Source: Aphanomyces cochlioides
Taxonomy: Eukaryota; Oomycota; Saprolegniomycetes; Saprolegniales; Verrucalvaceae
Reading direction: 5' to 3'
NCBI GenBank assembly: GCA_019828595.1
Contig: JAHQRK010000011.1
Span: forward strand, 1,736,001 to 1,800,000
DNA length: 64,000 nt
A program made the translations under genes and the position numbers. Below are positions 42,545 through 51,943 of this stretch, piece by piece. The notes under the pieces were generated by a model. The model saw nothing but the letters and a program-made list of their open reading frames with translations, was not told the origin of the DNA and did no database searches. Each line of letters starts with the position of its first letter. The first letter of the stretch is position 1.

Positions 42545-43232
42545 CTACAAGCGCTTCAAGCTCTTCTTGACGGCATGTTTCTTCTTGACGACGGTGACCT
42601 CGTCAGCGACATCGACCCGGGGCCGTTTGTGGTTTAGATTTGATGTGGAGGACTGAGTACCGGACGATGAAGTGTCTGTCTTGGTAGTTCCATGGCCTTT
42701 GGAGTCGAATTTCGGCTTGGACGCATGGATGCTGGTCAAAATACGAGCTCGCGATGCGTATTCGTCGTAGGATTCCATAAAGAGCTTGCCCGCTTCATCA
42801 TTGAGTGAGGATTCTGGAAATGGCACGATAAGAAGGCATCGAATGACTTGTAGGACGTGGGAGAGGTCGAGATCGGCTTTCCAATCGCGCTTTAGTGTGT
42901 TGACACAAATGTCGCCGTTCGTTGCAACATTCGGATGAAAGATCTTGGTGAGGAAGAGGCCTTTTGGCGGCACGGTTGGAAAGCCGTCAGTCAAGACAAG
43001 CTTCATCTCGAAAAAACCTCCAGCATACGGCGTGTCTTCTGGACCAACGAGTTCGACATGGATCTCCGCCAGCGATTCTTCTTCCTGTGGTAAATATCTG
43101 ATTCCTGTCGGCGGCTTCGTCACGAGTTGGCGGATTTCCTTGGCGACACGCTGGAGAATCTGAGGTGGAAAGTTTTCGCGTGCAGACTACGCATTAATGG
43201 ATGAATTCTAGGCTTAGGAAGCGTCGTACCAT
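42545..43232 (-). CDS. Ubiquitin-conjugating enzyme E2, UBE2S-like
   Basis: 214 residues. Exon 1 is just the ATG (43232-43230), followed by a 43-nt intron (43229-43187, GTACGA...CGTAG). Exon 2 (43186-42545) opens [20 protein letters not shown], the classic start of UBE2S. The E2 core has the HPN triad and active-site Cys ([20 protein letters not shown]). After the core comes a disordered Ser/Thr linker and a Lys-rich tail ending KSLKRL, like the C-terminal LRRL tail by which UBE2S docks on the anaphase-promoting complex to extend K11-linked chains. That role is inferred by family. It is convergent with the FAM227-like gene, only 29 bp between stops. Confidence 0.9.
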
Positions 43233-44232
43233 CAAGCGACGGCGTCGTCGAGACCAACAATTCTTCAATCTTCGCTCGATGGGACAGTTCGAATTTTGAA
43301 ATTCCAAACCTCGAATCCACCAATCAAAAAATAGAATTAATTCGGAAATTAATCAATAATTAAATTCAAATATTTTTGATCTTTTTTACTTATTTATGAT
43401 GTTTTCACTGACTGTGATCGTGATCGAGCGCTTGCCTTCTTCATTCCATGGAACTAACATAGAGGAATATCTTCATTACCTCTGCATGGTATTAATATAC
43501 GGCTCTGTTTTCGATAAACCCTTCAAATATTTGTAAAAAACATACAGTCATGGCTCGATTTAGTGAACCCACTGAAAATGAATATACGTTTAAAATTAAT
43601 ATACAGTCAGATGCCACAAGTTATAATAATATAGAGTTTATTCAAGTCGTTTGAACACCACAGACGTCGATGGCCACACGAAGGGAATTGCAGATGACCC
43701 AAACGGTACTGAGATTTGGCGGTTGTTGGTTGATGTCATGAATAATTCACTGAATGCTTTGGATGTTGTTGTGAACTTCACGGCTCATTTCGATGGGCAC
43801 TACAATGGTAGTAGAAATTACCTTTCATAATCATTACCCGTGTGGAACACGATAACTGTAATATTTTATATTGTTGAAGGGTTCACTAAATCGAGCCATG
43901 ACTGTACTGGAAATATTAATATTCAGATTTCCATGAATTTGCTGTAATTTCAATGAAATAAGAGAGACTATTCCCCTGGGGATGATAAGGGAACGCTTGG
44001 TGATGACGCAAAATACTCCTTGATATAAGAGCCACTATAGTGAATGCGATGTATTTGTCGCCGTTAGCAAGGAAAGACGGACTTGATTTGCCTTCGAGCT
44101 GGTTATTACAACATCTTTGAAAAAAATATTCAAAATATTTGGTCAAAATATCTGAATAGTTGACAACTTATTTGACCAGTTTGAGCGTTTCATTGAATCG
44201 GTTACACCAGCGACGTTTCAGCGATTATTGCG
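43233..44232. other. Intergenic, divergent promoter region holding a MITE
   Basis: Separates the divergently transcribed E2 and WW-domain genes. Apart from the 364-bp TIR element it is AT-rich and without genes. Confidence 0.6.
43543..43906. mobile_element. 364-bp MITE with perfect 28-bp inverted repeats
   Basis: TACAGTCATGGCTCGATTTA and the next eight bases are exactly mirrored at the other end. TA tips followed by CAGT indicate pogo/Tc1-type ends. There is no transposase inside. Perfect TIRs suggest recent activity. The termini differ from those of the 19358-19944 MITE, so a different transposase would be needed. Confidence 0.8.
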
Positions 44233-46380
44233 ATGATGGAGGAGGAAGAGAAAGCAAAGCCCGGCGGCGATGGCGTCAGTGGCCTCATCGATGCTACAAT
44301 CATGCAAGGCGTGGCGGCAAGGTATCAAGTCGACGATACTTTTGAAGAATTGAACGACTTGCATGGAAAGTCTGGTGCGGTTGTTCCAGTTAACGATGCA
44401 CCAGACGAAGTTGCTGAGCTGCCGCAGTTCGACTTATCTATCCATGATGCCTCAGTCAAGCTGAAATTCAAGCGACAGCATACGTTTCAACAGCGACAGC
44501 GGCGAGCTATAAAGAAGCATGCCAAAGTGCTTGCTGCGACGTCGCATTCGGTGTGGCAGTTCCTCCTCATTCTCTGGCGCACTTGGCGAGCCATTCACAC
44601 CCACGAGTTTATTGCCTATGCTCTCGTAAGCAGCGACTCAACGAGATCTTTGATTAGCTCACGCATAGCCTCTCTGTAGATTATCTTTGGCATCCTCTCG
44701 GAAAGTTTGACGCCGTCGCCACGCTACAACGTTCCGATTGGAACCGTCTTGCTCTCCATGTCGATCGACAAAGTACTTTCACCTCTCGTCTGCTTATTAA
44801 ATCTGTTTTAGATTGAGCTGAAACTCCTTACAACGGGACTTCTTCTCGCCATTATCATGGACATTGTCTGGCTTTGCCGCCATGAAGAAGCGAGCTACAA
44901 TGCGACCTTCTCGTACAACGTGTCTAGCTTGTGTCGTCTCTGGGTGGCTTGCTGCCTTGCGATGAAAGCATGGCTTACGATATCGATCTACTGGTTCCTC
45001 GATCCCCACGAGATGTCAACGCAGTACCCGACGGTGGCTACAGCGCGCAGGCTCCGACGCTTGGCATTTCAAAAGATTGGGTATTTCTTCCCGACGACTA
45101 ATTTACCACCGCTAGCCGATCTCTCTCGCCATACACTGCTCCGTGTTGTGGCTCTGCTTTGGATCCATGTCGTCGCCGGCTTGACTCTCCTCGCACTCGG
45201 TTTGGTGTCTTGTGCTTCGTACACGATGTATCCTCAGTTCCGCTCAGCGTCATTGGGGATTCCGCTCCATTATATGCTCCTCTTGAAAGGCGGCACAACC
45301 ATGTCGACTGTCTTTCTCTTCTTAAGCCACTTGAAAGTGTCAGCATGGAAATGCTTGAAGCTGCTCGTCTCGCTCGGCACGTTTCAAGGTCCGTTGATCC
45401 ACTGGCATGGTGTCGGGTATGGCCAAGACCATTCGTGGCTGAAAACGCTTCAGTTTTTGAAAACCATCGATGTTTTCTGTGGTTGCTACTTGCTACTTGT
45501 CCTCTATTCGGCGTTTCATCATGGCTCTGGCTTTTACGAAGGTGTCATGGCTGTCCTGACGCTCTCGACTTTTCTGTGTGTCGTGCTCGAATGCTGGGTG
45601 CCATTACTTCGTCTTGTTGTGTACAAATTCGTTGGGGTCATGGAGCAAGCCCATCGCGACTACGATGTCTACAAGCTCCTGCCTCGAAATTGGACAGCTA
45701 ACGACGACGATGACGACGGAGGCGAGTCTTCATCTGACAATGAAACAAGTGATGGTGATTCTTCAAGCTCCAGCAGCAGCTCCGGCAGCAGCAGAAGCAG
45801 CAAGAGCTCAGCGGCGGAATCTCCAGCCGAGCAACCCACTTGGCTGCGCTACTACGACACGTACAACCGACCTTATATTCGCAATTCTGTGACTGGCGAG
45901 ACATTCTGGGACCGACCACCTGAACCAGTCGAAGCGCCACCACCGTTGACACCGACGTCGGCAGCAAACCATCCGCACTTCGAGCCTGTGGAGAATTCGC
46001 CATTGACCAACACGATCTACATGACGGCCGGCGACTTCAAGTACTTTTGGAACTCGCTGCCATACACGGGTGGTTTCTTGTGTCGGATTCCATCGATGCC
46101 GTCTGTGGATCATTTATCGGATCATTTGAGCGCATGTCGCTTTTACGTCATCACGGATGGCTTGGCTGCCGAGCACATTCGTGCCGTGTACTTTTATGCG
46201 ATCCACTCGACGACGTTGGCGCATTTCCTGGGTGCGTTCCTCATGGATAGCTTGACCATGCAGCTTGAAGCGAAATTCAAATGCGATCAGCCGGACATGG
46301 TGCCTGAAATCGTGCAGTGTTTGCAACTGCGTTATATCCTTGGTGAATACGAGCCGCTTGAAGAGATGACGACCGAGTAA
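44233..46380 (+). CDS. Multi-pass membrane protein with WW domain and adaptin-appendage-like C-terminus
   Basis: Three exons (44233-44625, 44680-44772, 44812-46380; introns 54 and 39 nt) give 684 residues. After a cytosolic N-terminus come several hydrophobic segments (FLLILWRTWRAI, then LLTTGLLLAIIMDIVWL, VVALLWIHVVAGLTLLALGL, FCGCYLLLVLYSAF, VMAVLTLSTFLCVV), i.e. roughly eight membrane spans. Then follow an Asp/Ser-rich low-complexity stretch and a WW domain (TWLRYYDTYNRPYIRNSVTG, ETFWDRPP). The last 120 residues (YMTAGDFKYFWNSLPYTGGF ... LEAKFKCDQPDMVPEIVQCL) have the pattern of a beta-adaptin appendage C-terminal subdomain. WW binds Pro-rich partners and adaptin appendages bind endocytic motifs, so a trafficking scaffold is a reasonable inference. 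Confidence 0.7.
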
Positions 46381-47021
46381 TACACTACCTATGGCGATTT
46401 ACACGTTCGGACACTTGCTCTTGTGTAGGTTGGTAACATTACGCCATAGCGTCTAACCGCGTTTCCACCGTCAGTTAAGAGTATATCACCCAGATGTCGC
46501 CTTGATATCTCCATTAACTTCAATGGAAGGCTGAAGTGAGCTGGGATTCATGGCAGATTGGCAACTTCATTTGCGACGAAGCTAGCAGGAACGTCGTGCT
46601 CGTCCTTGGATTCTTGGATTGTGGCTACAATGTCATACACCAACGTACAGGCGACGCATTCATTCCGCTCTGCAATTTTCAGAATGTACGTCGTTGTTCG
46701 CGGCAAAAGCTTCTATCTGCTTGGGATTACCTTCCTCGCCACGCACAAGGCTCCCTCTAGCTTCCCTACCTACTCATTCAAGAATATTTCCTGTCCTCCG
46801 CGGAGTGCGCGGTCGTTCATCGCTGTTTGGCTTTGAGTGTGTCCAGTTGAACATTCAATCTCAAGCAGGGAGGATTCGAATTCCGGATAAATGTAATATT
46901 ATCCGGATGAGACCAGGACAACATTCAACTTGATATTTGTATAAGTATACAAAAGTTGAGTGAAAATACGTTTGGGGACGGGAGAGACGCAACGCACATT
47001 TTGGATAATCAGGTGCGTGCC
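46381..47021. other. Upstream region of the fimbrin gene
   Basis: Short frames around 46536-46933 carry no domain. A TCCGGATAA...TTATCCGGA inverted repeat lies at 46882-46907, about 115 bp before the fimbrin ATG. Confidence 0.5.
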
Positions 47022-49461
47022 ATGTCGTATCTTGTGCCGTCCGAGTACCTCCAAAAGTTCACGCCCAAGGAGATCCAAGACCTGAAGCGCGTCTTCAAGC
47101 AGTTTGACACAGATGGAAATGGATCGATTGATGCGAACGAATTGTCCCGCTTACTCTTGTCCGTGGGCGAACAACCGTCGCCAGAACTGATCCGCGATTT
47201 GATTGCATCCGTCGACACGGATCAAAGCGGCACGATTGAATTCCGAGAATTCCTCACGCTGCTCTACGAATTGCGTCACCCCGTGCCAAATCTACCGCCC
47301 GTGAATGTGCACCCAACCGGTCCGACGTTTGACAATGATTCCGCCCACGCCTTGGGTGGATGGAACACGACTTTCACTGTCCCTACGACACCCGCGGTAC
47401 AAGAGACTACAAGCTATGCACCAAAACCATCGTCGTTCTCGTCAGCGGCTGCTGCTTTTAACAAAGGCAACAGCGTCCCAACGCCAGCTCCTGTGAAGAA
47501 ACCAGCTGTCACAGCACGACCTCCACCGCCAACGCCACCAACTCCTCCAACGCCAGTTGTGGTTGAAGAACCAGTGCGCAAAAATTCTGTTGCTGAAAAT
47601 GCTGCGAAATTCGGTGCACGCAAAGCCACACCTACACCTCCTGCACATGGCCATGCAGCTGCACCTCCTCCTGCTCCTGTACCAGCGCCTCCTGTCCAAC
47701 GCACGCCATCGTCCCACCTTGCCTCGATTGTGCAAAAGCACCTGACGATCAATGAAAGTCGCAGTGCCACCGGTGGTGTGCACTCGTACTCCGAAGAGGA
47801 AAAAGCTGCCTTTGCAGAGCACATCAACCACTGTCTCTCCGGGGATCCACAATTGCCATATCTGCCCATGGATACGGCCTCGGATGCGCTCTTTACGTCA
47901 GTCACGGATGGCATCTTGCTCTGCAAACTTATCAACCAGGTAATCTCTACCGCAATTGCGTTGATGCTAACTCTGCTGTGTGTAGGCTGTTCCAGAGACG
48001 ATAGATATGCGAGCTGTCAACATAAAGGCAAAGCTCAACTTGTACGAGAAGACGGAAAATTTGAACTTGGTTATCAACGCCGCCAAGTCGATTGGGTGCT
48101 CGATTGTCAACATTGGTACGTCCGACTTGCTTGAAGGAAAGCCCATCCTTGTGCTTGGTCTCGTCTGGCAGCTCATCAAGATCCAGCTTACATCAACCAT
48201 CAACTTGAAGAACCATCCTGAGCTCGTGCGTCTTCTTTTTGACGGCGAAACTCTCGAAGACTTCATGCAGCTTCCTCCAGATCAAATTCTACTCCGTTGG
48301 GTCAACTACCACTTGGTTGCTGCGAACCACGACAAGAGGGTAGAAGTGCCGTTGCACGTGTTTTTCTCATTACGTCTACCTTAGATCGCGAACTTTGGCC
48401 GTGACATTGCTGACGCCACTGCCTACAGCGTCCTACTTCATCACATTGCCGCGTCCAAGTGCGATTTGGCTCGCGAACCCACAGGTCTCGAACGCGCTGC
48501 ACATGTCATTCGAAACGCTGAAAAGATTGGCGTCGATCCTTTCATCAAGCCGACTGATATTACAATGGGTAACACGAAACTCAACCTCGGGTTCGTTGCC
48601 CAATTGTTCAACACGTGCCCTGCATTGGACGTTGTCGATGTCGCCGAGCTCAAAGATATTTTTGACGACGACGTGGGCGACAGCCGCGAAGAGCGCTGTT
48701 TCCGCATGTGGATCAATTCGCTCGCATTGAGTGACGTGTACGTCTCGATGACATTGTCCATAGTGTTGATTTGAGCTTGTAGGCATGTGAATCACTTGTA
48801 CTCGGACTTGAAGGATGGCCTCGTGATTCTGAAGCTCTTGGACAAGATGGAGCCTGGCGTTGTGGCTTGGACAAAAGCCAACATCCAGCCTGCCAACAAG
48901 TTTAAGAAGGTGGAAAACTGCAACTACTGTGTCGTGCTCGGCAAACAACTCAAGTTTTCTCTCGTCAACGTCGGTGGTGTTGATATTGCCGATGGCAACA
49001 AGAAGCTCGTGCTGTCTCTCATTTGGCAAATGATGCGGTAAGTTCATCACTGTCCAAGTTTATATTCATGTGGAGCTTGTAGACACAACACAATCAAACT
49101 CATTACATCGCTCGGTTCAGATGTACACGACAAGGATATTATAGACTGGGCGAATGCCAAAGTTCAATCCGCGGGCAAGCAAAAGATGCGCCCGATGATT
49201 CAATTCCGAGACAACATGTTGTCAGACGGTGTCTACTTGCTGGATCTCGTCTACGCAGTCGAGCCACGTGCTGTGAACTGGGACTCGGTCGTCCTCCGCG
49301 CGATCAACCAAGAAGACAAGGAAGCCAACGCCAAATACGCCATCTCCTGCGCGCGAAAGATTGGCGCGACGGTCTTCCTGACGTACGAAGACATTGTCGA
49401 AGTGAAGCCCAAGATGATCATGACATACGTAGCGTCGCTCATGTCGCTCGACAAACATTAA
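47022..49461 (+). CDS. Fimbrin/plastin-like actin-bundling protein
   Basis: Five exons (47022-47939, 47986-48339, 48385-48737, 48783-49037, 49083-49461; introns 46, 45, 45, 45 nt) give 752 residues. Two EF hands have complete calcium loops (DTDGNGSIDANE at 29-40, DTDQSGTIEFRE at 65-76). A Pro/Ala/Thr-rich linker of about 170 residues follows. Then four calponin-homology domains in the fimbrin order, starting HSYSEEEKAAFAEHINHCL and including LNLYEKTENLNLVINAAKSI and GKPILVLGLVWQLIKI. Fimbrin cross-links actin filaments, with EF hands tuning this by calcium. Family members are about 620-640 residues; the extra length is the Pro-rich linker. ATG 47022 is the first in frame. Confidence 0.93.
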
Positions 49462-49743
49462 CGATATCTAAGCTAATCAACAATGGATATTGATTGGTCG
49501 AAAGTAGCCAATCAAAATTTAATCTTATTTTAGCTTGAAGTCTGATTGGTTGTTTTAAACCAAGCAAAATAAAGATTCAAAATCAATTATTATAATTGGT
49601 TGATTTGGTCCAATTAAATTACCGTAATAGATTTACTTAATTTTGATTCGCTTAATTTAACCAATCAGAGGTGGATATAGATGACAATCCTGCGAAAATG
49701 AATATAATATTTATTGGTAAAGAGGCTGGCATCACCAATCAAA
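49462..49743. promoter_or_regulatory. CCAAT-box-rich intergenic region
   Basis: In 280 bp, CCAATC/GATTGG occurs at least five times and in both orientations (for example TGATTGGTCG, AGCCAATCAA, CTGATTGGTT, AACCAATCAG, CACCAATCAA), with two CCAATT variants. Clustered CCAAT boxes are classical NF-Y sites and would fit the promoter of the following helicase gene. Confidence 0.45.
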
Positions 49744-51852
49744 ATGGCGGCAGACCAATCATTAGCGCAGTGTTCAATTTCGACCGTCATGAGCACAGAC
49801 CTCCACAAGACGATGAAGAAAGAAAAGAAGGAAAAGATCAAGAAGGAGAAGAAGGACAAGACGGAAAAAGACGCCATCGCTGAGGATGAAGCTGGCGAGG
49901 AAGAACCTGTGAAGCAGGAAAAGATCAAGAGGGAGAAGAAGGAAAAGAAGGCCAAGAAGCGTTCTCGTGATGAAGACGAAGAAGACACGGATGCGCCTGC
50001 TGCCTCGCCTACAACGACTGTTGAAAGCGAAGAGGAGCCACCTGCTCCCAAGAAATCCAAAGTACACAATGTGTCGACGATTGGTGATGACAATCCGCCA
50101 CTCTCAAGCTTTCGCATCTCGGACGAAACAATTGCCAACCTTGAAAAGCGCGGCATCAACACACTATTCCCCATCCAAGCTATGACGTTCGACAAAATTT
50201 ACGACAAGAAAGATCTCATCGGCCGTGCGCGCACTGGTATGGGTAAAACCCTCGCCTTTGTGCTGCCTGTGGTCGAACTCCTCTTGAAAGAAGGTGTTCG
50301 CCGTGGCCGTGGACGTCCACCCAAAGTCATTTGTATGGCTCCAACGCGCGAATTGGCCAAGCAAGTTGCTCAAGAATTCGAACTTACTGGCCCTAGCTTG
50401 ACAACCACGTGCATCTATGGTGGTGCCTCATATCAGTCCCAAAACAACGATTTCAGCAAGGGCGTCGATATTGTCGTGGGCACGACCGGACGTATCTGCG
50501 ACCACTTGGACCGCGGCACGCTTCGCTTGCACCAATGCTCCTTTTTCATCTTGGACGAAGCTGATACAATGCTTGAAATGGGTTTCCGTGAAGATATCCA
50601 AAAGGTATTCCAAGCCATGCAAGCAGCCAAGACCAGCGAGCACTCCATCCAAACCTTGTTGTTCTCGGCTACGATTCCAGCGTGGGTTGAGTCTGTTGCT
50701 AAAGAATACATGAGCGCATCCCGCGAATATGTCAACTTGGTCAAGGACAACGAAGCCCAAGCCTCGACGGATGTCGAACACATTGCCATTCCTTGCCACT
50801 GGCAAACTCGCGCTCAACTCTTGGCAAACTTGTTGTCGATGTACACAACCAAGTCGTCGCGTACCATTATCTTTGCCGAAACGAAGAAGGATTGCAATGA
50901 ACTTGCCGTCAATCCCGATATCAAGCAAGATGCTCAAGTTCTTCACGGCGATATCGCTCAAGGACAACGTGAAACCACGATGCAAGCTTTCCGCGAAGGC
51001 AAACTTCGCCTACTCATTGCGACTGATGTAGCTGCCCGCGGTCTTGACATGGACGTCGATCTCGTCATTAACTCAGAGCCACCTCGCAAGCAATCTGGAC
51101 GCGCCGACGTTGAAACCTACGTGCATCGATCGGGTCGTACTGGCCGTGCCGGCAAGAAGGGTATCTGTATTACGCTTTTCACGCCAAAGCAAAAGGACAA
51201 CTTGATCCTCATTGAACGCCACATCAAGAAGAAGTTTACGATGAAGAGTGCTCCGAACGTCGACGATATGATCACTCAATCTGCTGCGACGGCCAGCGCC
51301 GAACTTGAAACTGTCCACGAAGATATGCTTGACCTCTTCCTTCCTACGGCTGAAGCTTTGATTGAAAAGCACGGTGCTGCCACTGCCCTCGCTTCTGCTT
51401 TGGCGTGCATCACTGGCTATACTCGCCCCGTGGCCCAAGCCTCGCTTCTTTCTGGTGCGCCTGACATGGTCACCGTCATGTTTGAGAGCTCCAACCCCAT
51501 CCGAGCCAAGGGATATGTGTGGAACGCCGTCAACCGTGATATTCCTGAACAATACACGGCTGGCATCAAGAACATGCAGCTCACGAAAGATGGAATGGCT
51601 GCTTGCTTTGAATTGCCCTCTGCTGGCCTCTCTGTCATTGAAGAACTCATTAAGAAGCCCGACAGCTCATACCCATGCCCGTACTCGATTCCAAAACAAT
51701 TGCCACCCATGGCTGAAGTCCCCGTCCGTGCCAACAACGGCGGCGGTGGCTATTCCAATGGCTACAGCGGCGGTCGTGGCGGTGGCCGAGGTGGTGGCCG
51801 TGGGGCTGGACGAGGCCGTGGCAGTGGAGGCCGCGGTGGTCGTCGATATTAG
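49744..51852 (+). CDS. DEAD-box RNA helicase, DDX21/DDX50-like
   Basis: 702 residues, intronless, from ATG 49744 (good context AAAATGG; ATG 49789 is an alternative). The N-terminus is a Lys/Glu-rich nucleolar-type extension. The helicase core shows RARTGMGKT (Walker A), PTRELAKQ, TTGR (usual TPGR altered), LDEAD, FSATIP, ATDVAARGLDM and HRSGRTGRAG. The GUCT domain of the DDX21/DDX50 group follows (ALACITGYTRPVAQASLL, later MAACFELPSAGLSVIEELI), and then a Gly-Arg repeat tail (GGRGGGRGGGRG). ATP-driven RNA remodelling in ribosome biogenesis is the family role. The gene is much richer in preferred codons than its neighbours, suggesting high expression. Confidence 0.93.
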   Translation: MAADQSLAQCSISTVMSTDLHKTMKKEKKEKIKKEKKDKTEKDAIAEDEAGEEEPVKQEKIKREKKEKKAKKRSRDEDEEDTDAPAASPTTTVESEEEPPAPKKSKVHNVSTIGDDNPPLSSFRISDETIANLEKRGINTLFPIQAMTFDKIYDKKDLIGRARTGMGKTLAFVLPVVELLLKEGVRRGRGRPPKVICMAPTRELAKQVAQEFELTGPSLTTTCIYGGASYQSQNNDFSKGVDIVVGTTGRICDHLDRGTLRLHQCSFFILDEADTMLEMGFREDIQKVFQAMQAAKTSEHSIQTLLFSATIPAWVESVAKEYMSASREYVNLVKDNEAQASTDVEHIAIPCHWQTRAQLLANLLSMYTTKSSRTIIFAETKKDCNELAVNPDIKQDAQVLHGDIAQGQRETTMQAFREGKLRLLIATDVAARGLDMDVDLVINSEPPRKQSGRADVETYVHRSGRTGRAGKKGICITLFTPKQKDNLILIERHIKKKFTMKSAPNVDDMITQSAATASAELETVHEDMLDLFLPTAEALIEKHGAATALASALACITGYTRPVAQASLLSGAPDMVTVMFESSNPIRAKGYVWNAVNRDIPEQYTAGIKNMQLTKDGMAACFELPSAGLSVIEELIKKPDSSYPCPYSIPKQLPPMAEVPVRANNGGGGYSNGYSGGRGGGRGGGRGAGRGRGSGGRGGRRY

Positions 51853-51943
51853 ACTTGACTTTATAACTTATACTAGTATACTCCTGGTTTTTAGACTCCA
51901 ATGCCAAAAGTCACATTAACAATGCTTAGAACAAGCCACGCGA

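Noticed and set aside
47414..47935. Minus-strand frame over the fimbrin Pro-rich linker
   Set aside because: Gly/Val-rich antisense of a proline-rich repeat; no splice or domain support.
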